Origin: a bacterium UBP9_UBA1432
Lineage (GTDB): Bacteria > Vulcanimicrobiota > Xenobia > Xenobiales > Xenobiaceae
DNA length: 17,630 bases
Direction of reading: 5' to 3'
Assembly: GCA_002329445.1 (NCBI GenBank)
Contig: DCTU01000128.1
Coordinates: 984 to 18,613 of the forward strand
Positions 7,740 to 14,010 of this stretch are shown one piece after another. Within the stretch, counting starts at the first letter, position 1, and every line of letters begins with the position of its first letter. Below the pieces are notes generated by a model that was given only the letters and a program-made list of their open reading frames with translations, did not search any database and was not told the origin of the DNA. The position numbers and the translations under genes were made by a program.

Positions 7740-8744
7740 CTAGGAGGGGCTGCGCCCTTCCTGTCCGCCGGAGGGTTCGGATTCCTGGGATTCCCGACGG
7801 GTGCGCCGGCGGATCCTGTCCAGGAGCCGGCGCAGCCCCTGGGAGGGCGCCGACGGCTCCTCAAGAGCCGGGTCTGGTGAGACCTCGGACTCGGCCTGGG
7901 GCGAGGGCTCTGGGAGAGGGTCGGGAGGAGGCGGAGGGTTCGCACGCTGGGGTCGAGGCGTCGGTGCGGGACGGAGTCGACGCAGGTGCACCGAGCCTCG
8001 CTCGACGGGCGGGAGATCCTCCAGCCGGTCCATCGAGAAGTAGCGCAGGAAGTCCGAGGTGGTCCCGAACTGGATCGGCCGCCCGGGAAGCTCGGCCCGC
8101 CCCACCTCACGGATCAGTCGCAGGTCCTCCAACTGATGCAGGGTGCGATCGCTGCGGACACCCCGATAGGCGTCCACCTCGGCCCGGGTGACGGGCTGGC
8201 GGTAGGCCACCACGGCCAAGGTCTCCAACTGGGCCCGCGAGAGCTGCTTGCGGCCTTGAACCTTCAGGAAGCGTTCCACCCAGGGGCCGGTCTCGGCGGC
8301 GGTGACCAGCAGCCAGGCCCCGGCCACCCTCTGCAGTTCAAGACCCCGACCAGCGAGTTCCCGGCCCAGGCGATCCAGGTCGTGATTCAGGATCTGGAGG
8401 GGCCAGCCACAGGCCTCCTGCAGGTCTGCGGTCCGAACCGGGACCGCCGAGGCGAAGAGCAGGGCCTCCAGGATCGCCACCCGTCGGCCGGGAGGAGGGG
8501 GTTCCGAGCCGTCGAGTCCCTCCGGAAGGGGTCCGGCACCCTCTGGTTCCGGGCCAGCAGCCGGCGAGGCGGCTTCCTCGGGTTCGGCCACAGCCTCGAA
8601 CGCGGAATCCAAGGCCCCGGCCTGCAAGGACTGCTCCCAGCCTCCCATTTCCAACGTCTCGTCCGGCAGGGGCAGCGAAAGGCCTTGAGCCAGCTCCTCG
8701 GCGGCCAGGTCTGCAGGATTCGGTCTTCCGTTCCCGCCGTTCAT
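7740..8744 (-). CDS. scpB: Segregation and condensation protein B (ScpB)
   Basis: ScpB forms a dimer of paired winged-helix domains and binds the ScpA kleisin in the SMC-ScpAB condensin that organises the chromosome. The conserved core runs from about residue 88 (RVAILEALLFASAVPV) through QLSRAQLETLAVVAYRQPVT, the family's most recognisable segment, to LPGRPIQFGTTSDFLRYF. At 334 residues it is much longer than a typical ScpB of about 200. An acidic Pro/Glu-rich extension of about 85 residues precedes the core, and a Pro/Ser/Arg-rich tail of about 85 residues follows it. Both look disordered. The ATG overlaps the scpA stop codon in an ATGA, implying translational coupling and equal expression with scpA. 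The identity is secure; the role of the extensions is unknown. Confidence 0.96.
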   Translation of the reverse strand: MNGGNGRPNPADLAAEELAQGLSLPLPDETLEMGGWEQSLQAGALDSAFEAVAEPEEAASPAAGPEPEGAGPLPEGLDGSEPPPPGRRVAILEALLFASAVPVRTADLQEACGWPLQILNHDLDRLGRELAGRGLELQRVAGAWLLVTAAETGPWVERFLKVQGRKQLSRAQLETLAVVAYRQPVTRAEVDAYRGVRSDRTLHQLEDLRLIREVGRAELPGRPIQFGTTSDFLRYFSMDRLEDLPPVERGSVHLRRLRPAPTPRPQRANPPPPPDPLPEPSPQAESEVSPDPALEEPSAPSQGLRRLLDRIRRRTRRESQESEPSGGQEGRSPS

Positions 8745-9505
8745 GCGTCCTCCCGGCGCGTCACTTCGATGTCGCCCACGGTGGTCTGCTGACGCAGGGT
8801 CACCTTGCGCCGCCGAGCCAGTTCCAACAGGGCCAGGAAGGTCACCACCACCAGCGAGCGGGTGGGCCGGGCCCCCAGGAGGTCCCGGAAGCGGGTCAAG
8901 GGTTGCCGGATGAAGAGGTTCCAGAGCTCGCGAATCCGCTCGGGGACCGAGAGGGTCACCTTCTCGACGGCGACCGGATCGCGAGGAGCCCGCGGCGAGG
9001 CCTCCAGTCGGCGCATGGCCGCCGCCAGGGCCTCGGCCGAGACCTCCAGTTCAGGCTCATCGGGGAAGGGCAGGCCGCTGGGTCGAGGGTAGCGGGCGAA
9101 GCTGGCCGCCTCCCGGGAGGCCAGCCAGCCGGCGGCCTCCTTGACCAGGGCGTAGGCGGCCAGCCGGTCCACCAGGGGATCGCTCTCGCGCGGGGCCGCG
9201 TCGCTGTCCTCCTCGCCGAAATCCAGGTCGAGCTGCTCGTCACCGCCCGGGTCCTCGGGCAGAAGCAACCTGGACTTCAACTCCAGCAACTGGGCGAACA
9301 CCACCAGGTAGGAGCTCTCGATCTCCACGTCCAGCCGATGCATGGTCTCGAGGTAGGAGAAGTACTGCTGAGCCACCGCGGCCAGGGCGATCTCGGTGAG
9401 GTCCAGCCGCGAATCCCGGACCAGATGCAGCAGCAGGTCCAGGGGGCCCTCAAACTGGTCGAGGTGGACCTGCCAGGCCGAAGCGGGTGCCCGAAGCGGC
9501 TTCAC
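8741..9505 (-). CDS. scpA: Segregation and condensation protein A (ScpA kleisin)
   Basis: ScpA is the kleisin that bridges the head and neck of the SMC dimer and carries ScpB. The N-terminal SMC-binding domain is clear: VHLDQFEGPLDLLLHLV (residues 13-29), followed by the helix bearing YFSYLETMHRLDVE and the segment YLVVFAQLLELKSRLLLP. The middle is acidic and variable (GGDEQLDLDFGEED), as is usual for ScpB-binding linkers. The C-terminus carries the winged helix that contacts the SMC head (FLALLELARRRKVTLRQQ). The GTG at 9505 was chosen because it gives 254 residues, the normal family length, and overlaps the preceding protease stop as GTGA. The longer open frame to 9688 would lie inside the protease gene. 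It is translated with scpB through an ATGA overlap. Confidence 0.96.
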   Translation of the reverse strand: MKPLRAPASAWQVHLDQFEGPLDLLLHLVRDSRLDLTEIALAAVAQQYFSYLETMHRLDVEIESSYLVVFAQLLELKSRLLLPEDPGGDEQLDLDFGEEDSDAAPRESDPLVDRLAAYALVKEAAGWLASREAASFARYPRPSGLPFPDEPELEVSAEALAAAMRRLEASPRAPRDPVAVEKVTLSVPERIRELWNLFIRQPLTRFRDLLGARPTRSLVVVTFLALLELARRRKVTLRQQTTVGDIEVTRREDA

Positions 9506-10146
9506 CGCAGGGGCATCCGTCCCGCCAGCATCTCCATCAAGAAGGCGTAGGGCGGCCCCAGGATGTAGGAGCCGAAGAAGAAGATGACGCCCATCAGGCA
9601 AAGCAGGGGAATCATGCCGGCCCGGGTCTCGAAGCGCTTCATGTCCCAGGCGAACGAGCGCGGCATGAAGGCCTGCAGGATCTTCCAACCATCCAGCGGT
9701 GGAAAGGGGATCAGGTTGAAGATGAACAGGGCGATGTTGACGGCGGTCAGGATGGTCAGGGCGTCCTCAGCCACCGGCAGGGCCCGGAGCAGGCCCAGCT
9801 TCACCGGTACCCCGGCCAGGATGGCCAGGACCAGATTCGAGCCCGGTCCGGCAAAGGCGATCAGGGCCCCGTCCCGGATGGGGTCGCGCAAGGCGTCCGA
9901 GTTGAACTGGACGGGCTTGCCCCAGCCCACCACGACGCGCCCGCCCGTGGTCGCCAGGCTGAAGAAGAGCACCACCGCGCCGACCAGGTCCAGGTGCAGC
10001 AGGGGATTGAGGGTCAGGCGCCCCTCGTACTTGGGGGTGGGATCCCCCAGCCAGTAGGCCATGCGTCCGTGGGCATACTCGTGCACCGAGAAGGCCACCA
10101 GGATGGACAGGAAGAGCAACAGGAACCAGACGAGGGTGGTGAGCAT
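9502..10146 (-). CDS. Site-2 protease family (M50) membrane metalloprotease
   Basis: This 214-residue integral membrane zinc protease cleaves substrates within the bilayer. The first transmembrane helix carries the zinc ligands in HEYAH (22-26, with E23 as catalytic base). A C-terminal helix carries the third ligand in NLIPFPPLDG (D152), and GPGSNLVLAILAG in between is typical of the family. There is no PDZ domain, so it belongs to the small, minimal branch (YwhC-like) rather than to RseP. Substrates cannot be read from the sequence. I chose the ATG at 10146, with GGAAG 10 bases upstream; a GTG at 10164 would add six residues. The gene's stop overlaps the scpA start (GTGA). The 109-base gap between the tRNA nucleotidyltransferase stop and this start holds only a GC-rich GCCGGCCGGC palindrome near 10240-10250. 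Confidence 0.93.
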   Translation of the reverse strand: MLTTLVWFLLLFLSILVAFSVHEYAHGRMAYWLGDPTPKYEGRLTLNPLLHLDLVGAVVLFFSLATTGGRVVVGWGKPVQFNSDALRDPIRDGALIAFAGPGSNLVLAILAGVPVKLGLLRALPVAEDALTILTAVNIALFIFNLIPFPPLDGWKILQAFMPRSFAWDMKRFETRAGMIPLLCLMGVIFFFGSYILGPPYAFLMEMLAGRMPLR

Positions 10147-10255
10147 GGGGACGCGGGCTTCCACACCGGATTCCAGGAGTCCTCCGCCGCGCGGGTCGGG
10201 CCCGTGGCCCAGAGCCTGCCTCGTGCGGAGGGATGGCGCAGCCGGCCGGCCAGCC

Positions 10256-12898
10256 TCAAGCCAGGGAGGTGGGCAGCGGCCAGCGGGCCCGCACCGCCTC
10301 GCGGGCCGCCCCAGGGGTCATGATCCGTCCGTCCAGCCTCTCGTCGCGCAACCAGTCCAGGATCTCACGGTAGAGGGGCCCCGGCGGATACCCCATGCCA
10401 CGCAGGTCCTCGCCCGAGAGCGGCGCTTCGACGAAGCGCAGGGACCGGAGGAAGCGCCCGACGTTGCCGCGGACACGCTCGGAACGAGAGCGCGCCGCCA
10501 GGTACAGACAGGCCTCCAGGGGCATCCCGGCCAGCGCCCGCCAGATCTCGCTGTCGGAAGCCCTGGAACGGGCCAGGTCGCGGAGCCGGCGACTGGATCG
10601 GGTCCGGTCCAACAGAAGCCTCTTGCAGTCCGAAGTCCGAAAACGATAGCGCCGCACCACATGCTCGGCATCCTCGAGCTCCAGGCGACCCAACAGGGCG
10701 TTGAGGTAGACCAGCCAGGGGCGGATGGCCCCGCTTCGAACCAATCCGCCGAACTCCGAGAGCAACTCCTCGATCTCCTCCAGGATCCGACGGTCCCGGC
10801 CGTCCAGTTGCAGACCCGGGTGCAGCAAACGGAGGACCTTCAGGCGGTCCATCCGCAGGATGGCCGGGATCGGGCGGGACTCGGAGAGGATCAGCATCAA
10901 CTCGTCCCGGACCCGCTCCGGGCTGACCAGGGACAAGACCTCCAGCCCCACCGCACCGCGCAGGAGGTGCTCGGTGTTGGGCTCCATGCGGAAGCCGAAG
11001 CGCTGCTCGAAACGGATGGCCCGGAAGATGCGGGTGGGATCGTCGATGAACGACAGGTTGTGCAGGACCCGGATGACGCCCGACTGCAGGTCCCGCTGCG
11101 CGCCGAAGAAGTCCACCAGCCGACCGAAGTGGTCCGGGTGCAATCGCAAGGCCATGGCGTTGACACTGAAGTCCCGCCGATAGAGGTCCTGCTTGAGGGT
11201 GCTGCCCCGCACCACCGGCAGGGCCGCCGGACGGGTGTACATCTCGGTTCGCGCCGTGGCCACGTCCAGTTTGCGCCCATCCGGGAGGGTCACCACCGCG
11301 GTGCCGAACTTCTCGTGCGCGCTGCAGCGCCCGTCCAGGACGCGGGCCAGGTGTTCGGCATACTCGATCGCGTTGCCCTCCACCACCAGGTCCACGTCCA
11401 GGTTGGGGACCTCCAGCAGCAGGTCGCGCACGAAACCACCCACGGCGTAGACCCCGAACCCCACCTCTTCACCGATCTGGCCGCAGCGCCGCAGCAACGA
11501 CAGCAACCTGGGCTCCAAGCGCAGCAACTGCGGAGGCGTGGGGTCGGGGCGAACCGCAGGCATGACCACGAAACCGTGCAGTGCCCGAAGGATGTCGGTC
11601 CGGCTGACGATGCCGACCAGGCGCGGGCCGTCGGTCACCGGAACCCGGCCGATGTCGTTCTCGACCAGGACGCGCTGGATCTCCGGCAGGGGGTCGTCCA
11701 GCCCGACCCGGACCACGTCCCGGATCATGTAGGCCTGGACGGGCGCGTGGCCCAGTCCGTGATACAGGGCCTTGTCCACGTCGCTGCGGGCGATCATCCC
11801 GACCAGTTCCCCCCCTTCGCGGACGCACACGGCCGAGTGACCGATCCGCTGGAGGAACTCCCCCGCTTCCTGCACGGTCACCCGCCCATCCGCGTCCAGG
11901 CACTCCACGGGGCTGCTCATCAGATCCCGAGCGACCAGCCGGCGGGGAAGCCGGGCCTCCACGATCCACAAGAGCTCGTCCAGCACCTCCCATGGGTCCC
12001 GGTCGCGCAGGCTGGCGGAGGCCGCGGTGGGGTGTCCTCCCCCGCCGAGTTCTCCCATGATCCGCCCGACATCCGCGGTATGGGGCGCGCTGCGCCCGAC
12101 CACGTAGGTGCGCTGCCCCATCCGGACGGCGGCGAAGAGCACGTCGGGCCGCTCCAGGTCCATCAGGCGGTGGCTCAGGACGGCCAGCTCCTCGACGTAT
12201 TCGGGAGTCTCGGCTCCCACCAGCAGGATCTGGAAACCGTGCACAGGCACCATGCGGGCGTTGCTGAGCAGGTCGGCCATCAAGGCCCGTTGCTCGGGAC
12301 TCAGCGAGTGCTGGACGAAATGAGGCAGAAGGGCCAGGTTGCCCCCCTGCTCCAACAACCAGGCCACCATCCGGACATCCTCCGGAGTGGTGCCGGGGAA
12401 GGTCAGGCTGCCCGTCTCCTCATACAGCCCCAGCAGGTACAGGGTCGCCTCCAAAGGTTCGACCGGAAGGGCCTGCTCGCGCAGCTTCCTCAACAAGACC
12501 GTGACCGAGGCACCCAGACGCTCGATCTCCTCCAGGTCCCCAGCGATGGCTTCTGGAGTCGGTGGATGGTGGTCGTAGATGTGGACCTGGACGTCGGGTT
12601 GGCTGACGGCGTAGCGGAAGGGCCCCAGGCGAGACGGCTCGCGGGTATCCACCAGGACCACCAGCTCCAGGGGTTCCCCCTGATACTCCGAGGCCAGGTG
12701 CACCGGGAAATGCTGCCGATGCAGGGTCACGAATTCCCGGACGTTGGGTTCGGGAGACCCGGTGAAGAACATCCGGGCTTCGGGGTACAGGCGCCGGGCG
12801 GCCACCATCGAGGCCAGCGCGTCGAAATCCGCGCCGGCATGGGAGAGGATGACTTTCAACAAGGCCGTGGACTCATCGGCGCTGGATTCGACGGCCAT
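10256..12898 (-). CDS. DHH-DHHA1-CBS-CBS-poly(A) polymerase fusion (tRNA nucleotidyltransferase, A- or CCA-adding)
   Basis: This 880-residue cytoplasmic enzyme is predicted to build or repair the tRNA 3' CCA end. The N-terminal DHH phosphoesterase domain has SHAGADFDAL and YDHH (D109-H111), and DHHA1 has GGGGHP (285-290). Two CBS domains follow (about 322-442, with ARDLMSSPVECLDADG and AYMIRDVVRVGLDD). The class II nucleotidyltransferase core then has VGGFVRD (G487-D492), the metal-binding LDVDLVV (D501, D503), RRDFSVNAMAL and DPTRIFRAIRFEQRFGF, followed by helical tRNA-binding regions. This fusion is known in bacteria where A-adding and CC-adding activities can be split between two proteins, so A-only addition is possible; the sequence does not decide it. 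The ATG at 12898 has a perfect AGGAGG 11 bases upstream. The open frame extends to 13138, but the extra 80 residues have no family counterpart that I recognise and would cross the palindromic region. Confidence 0.93.
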   Translation of the reverse strand: MAVESSADESTALLKVILSHAGADFDALASMVAARRLYPEARMFFTGSPEPNVREFVTLHRQHFPVHLASEYQGEPLELVVLVDTREPSRLGPFRYAVSQPDVQVHIYDHHPPTPEAIAGDLEEIERLGASVTVLLRKLREQALPVEPLEATLYLLGLYEETGSLTFPGTTPEDVRMVAWLLEQGGNLALLPHFVQHSLSPEQRALMADLLSNARMVPVHGFQILLVGAETPEYVEELAVLSHRLMDLERPDVLFAAVRMGQRTYVVGRSAPHTADVGRIMGELGGGGHPTAASASLRDRDPWEVLDELLWIVEARLPRRLVARDLMSSPVECLDADGRVTVQEAGEFLQRIGHSAVCVREGGELVGMIARSDVDKALYHGLGHAPVQAYMIRDVVRVGLDDPLPEIQRVLVENDIGRVPVTDGPRLVGIVSRTDILRALHGFVVMPAVRPDPTPPQLLRLEPRLLSLLRRCGQIGEEVGFGVYAVGGFVRDLLLEVPNLDVDLVVEGNAIEYAEHLARVLDGRCSAHEKFGTAVVTLPDGRKLDVATARTEMYTRPAALPVVRGSTLKQDLYRRDFSVNAMALRLHPDHFGRLVDFFGAQRDLQSGVIRVLHNLSFIDDPTRIFRAIRFEQRFGFRMEPNTEHLLRGAVGLEVLSLVSPERVRDELMLILSESRPIPAILRMDRLKVLRLLHPGLQLDGRDRRILEEIEELLSEFGGLVRSGAIRPWLVYLNALLGRLELEDAEHVVRRYRFRTSDCKRLLLDRTRSSRRLRDLARSRASDSEIWRALAGMPLEACLYLAARSRSERVRGNVGRFLRSLRFVEAPLSGEDLRGMGYPPGPLYREILDWLRDERLDGRIMTPGAAREAVRARWPLPTSLA

Positions 12899-13022
12899 CC
12901 GGCCGGGGCCCTCCTTCCCAGGTGGAGGCCGGCAGATGGCCTGGAACTTTGTCGCAGACGGAGGGTTCATGGCCCAGGGAGAGTGCGCTCTTCCCTCGAA
13001 AGCGCCGCCCCAGGTCGCTGGA

Positions 13023-13202
13023 ACCTGAATCCGCCGCCTACCGTGGCATTCGGCCGTCGATCCGGGCCCGTCTGCGTCGTCAGGCGTACCTCTGTGGTGC
13101 TCACGTAGTTGCCAACTACGCTCCGCTCCTCGATGCACGCCTTCCTTGCATCCAGACCCGCCTCGGCGCCCTCGGTTCTCACGCCAGACGGCGGATTCAG
13201 GT
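13023..13202. repeat. 180-base element bounded by 14-base perfect inverted repeats
   Basis: ACCTGAATCCGCCG at 13023-13036 is the exact reverse complement of CGGCGGATTCAGGT at 13189-13202. Inside are two smaller hairpins (13104-13120 and 13132-13152) and an extra complementary pair, CCGTCTG (13068-13074) with CAGACGG (13185-13191). Terminal inverted repeats on a short non-coding segment would fit a MITE- or REP-like repeat. Nested pairing would also fit a structured RNA, transcribed in either direction. No target-site duplication is obvious. Only one copy lies in this window. Confidence 0.6.
13104..13120. promoter_or_regulatory. 17-base palindrome, candidate operator
   Basis: CGTAGTTG-C-CAACTACG is a perfect inverted repeat with 8-base arms around one central base. 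It lies between two divergent genes, one of which encodes a helix-turn-helix response regulator of the type that binds inverted repeats as a dimer. It is 156 bases upstream of the regulator ATG and 205 bases upstream of the nucleotidyltransferase ATG. It also sits near the middle of the 180-base inverted-repeat element, so it may be part of that element rather than an operator. Confidence 0.4.
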
Positions 13203-13217
13203 GGAAACGGCCAGGAA

Positions 13218-13232
13218 CGCTCCGACGGAGCG
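13218..13232. promoter_or_regulatory. 15-base palindrome upstream of the response regulator, candidate operator
   Basis: CGCTCCG-A-CGGAGCG is a perfect inverted repeat with 7-base arms around one base, ending 44 bases before the response regulator start codon. That position suits an operator overlapping the promoter or a hairpin in the 5' untranslated RNA. It lies outside the 180-base element. Confidence 0.4.
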
Positions 13233-13276
13233 AGAAGGTGTCAGCGCTTGATTTGCAGCGAGAGGAAGTAACCATC

Positions 13277-13966
13277 ATGCCGGGCGAAGGCCAACGTCGC
13301 GACCATGCTCAGAACATCCGCCTGATGGTGGTCGACGACCACCTCCTCTTCCGCGAAGGCATCCACAGCCTGCTGCGCAAGCACAGCGACATCGAGGTGG
13401 TGGCGGAGGCCTCCGGGGGGCGTCAGGCCGTGGAGCTGGCCAGCGACGCGGTCCCGGACGTGATCCTCCTGGACCTCAACATGCCCGGGATGGATGGCAT
13501 CGAGGTGTGCCGACGGTTGCGGACCTGCTGCGCCAACGCGAGGATCATCATCCTGACGATCTCGCGCGACCTGTCCTCGATCGTCGAGGCCGTCCGGGCG
13601 GGCGCCAGCGGCTACCTGACCAAGGACACCGGCTCCAGCGAACTGGTGGATACCGTCCGGCGGGTGTACCACGAGGGCAACCTCCTGGAACCGGTCCTGG
13701 CGGACCGCCTGCTGGCCGAGTTCTCGAACCTGAGCAGCATGACCGAGAAGGAGGGTTTCGAGGCCGGCCTCTTCGCCACCTTGAGCCCGCGCGAAACCGA
13801 GATCCTCAAGCTGGTCGCCGGGGGCAAGGCCAACAAGGTGATCGCGGCCGAGCTGAACATCTCCGAGCACACGGTGCGCAACCACATCTCGAACATCTTC
13901 CAGAAGCTGCAGGTGAATGACCGCACCGAAGCGGCCGTCCTGGCGGTGAAACGCGGGCTGATCTGA
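13277..13966 (+). CDS. NarL/FixJ-type response regulator with LuxR DNA-binding domain
   Basis: This 229-residue two-component response regulator is predicted to bind DNA after phosphorylation by a sensor kinase. The receiver domain (about 14-130) has the acidic pair D20-D21, phosphoacceptor D66 in VILLDLNMPGMDG, switch residue T94 in IIILTISRD and K116 in GYLTKDTG. A linker of about 40 residues leads to the LuxR-type helix-turn-helix (about 163-229) with LSPRETEILKLVAGGKANK, IAAELNISEHTVRNHISNIF and QKLQVNDRTEAAVLA, which are textbook family segments. The ATG at 13277 was chosen because GAGGAAG lies 8 bases upstream and the receiver begins directly after it; an open frame back to 13109 has no receiver sequence. 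No histidine kinase lies in the window, so its partner is elsewhere. It is divergent from the tRNA nucleotidyltransferase and convergent with the ATP-grasp gene. Confidence 0.95.
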   Translation: MPGEGQRRDHAQNIRLMVVDDHLLFREGIHSLLRKHSDIEVVAEASGGRQAVELASDAVPDVILLDLNMPGMDGIEVCRRLRTCCANARIIILTISRDLSSIVEAVRAGASGYLTKDTGSSELVDTVRRVYHEGNLLEPVLADRLLAEFSNLSSMTEKEGFEAGLFATLSPRETEILKLVAGGKANKVIAAELNISEHTVRNHISNIFQKLQVNDRTEAAVLAVKRGLI

Positions 13967-14010
13967 GGCCTCGGAGGCCTGGCCGCAGGCCCCGGGTCCG
14001 ATCGCCTCAG
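13963..14010. terminator. Nested hairpin between convergent genes, candidate bidirectional terminator
   Basis: CTGAGGC at 13963-13969 pairs with GCCTCAG at 14004-14010, and GGCCTG (13976-13981) pairs with CAGGCC (13986-13991) around a GCCG loop. The outer stem contains both opposing stop codons: TGA at 13964-13966 for the response regulator and TGA at 14009-14007 for the ATP-grasp gene. There is no T-run on either strand, so it is not a standard intrinsic terminator. GC-rich stems without T-runs are nevertheless common at convergent ends in GC-rich genomes. Confidence 0.45.

Larger units (their letters stand above)
12899..13276. other. Divergent intergenic region between tRNA nucleotidyltransferase and response regulator
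   Basis: This 378-base gap separates a minus-strand and a plus-strand gene, so it must contain promoters for both unless one is read from elsewhere. I see no convincing sigma-70 hexamer pair. It is dense in symmetric DNA: a 180-base segment with 14-base inverted ends (13023-13202), a 17-base palindrome (13104-13120), a GATGCA/TGCATC inverted repeat (13132-13152) and a 15-base palindrome (13218-13232). Shine-Dalgarno sequences close both ends: AGGAGG (complement of 12910-12915) and GAGGAAG (13262-13268). A 103-codon minus-strand frame (13278-12967) crosses it and is treated as spurious. Confidence 0.8.

Noticed and set aside
9505..9688. Longer scpA start at 9688
   Set aside because: It would lie inside the M50 protease gene and add 61 residues with no ScpA similarity. 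The GTG at 9505 gives normal length and a GTGA overlap.
10061..13108. Plus-strand open frame of 1015 codons opposite the tRNA nucleotidyltransferase
   Set aside because: It is an antisense shadow of a gene with complete DHH, CBS and nucleotidyltransferase motifs. Its composition is His/Gln/Gly-rich and not protein-like.
12899..13138. 80-residue N-terminal extension of the tRNA nucleotidyltransferase
   Set aside because: The extra sequence has no DHH-domain features and crosses palindromic DNA. AGGAGG precedes the ATG at 12898.
13109..13276. 56-residue N-terminal extension of the response regulator
   Set aside because: The receiver domain begins right after the ATG at 13277, which has a good ribosome binding site, and the extension runs through inverted repeats.
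12967..13278. 103-codon minus-strand frame across the intergenic palindromes
   Set aside because: It runs through both inverted repeats and overlaps the response regulator start codon. It has no recognisable family. Non-coding structure explains the region better, although related repeats might be annotated as hypothetical proteins elsewhere.
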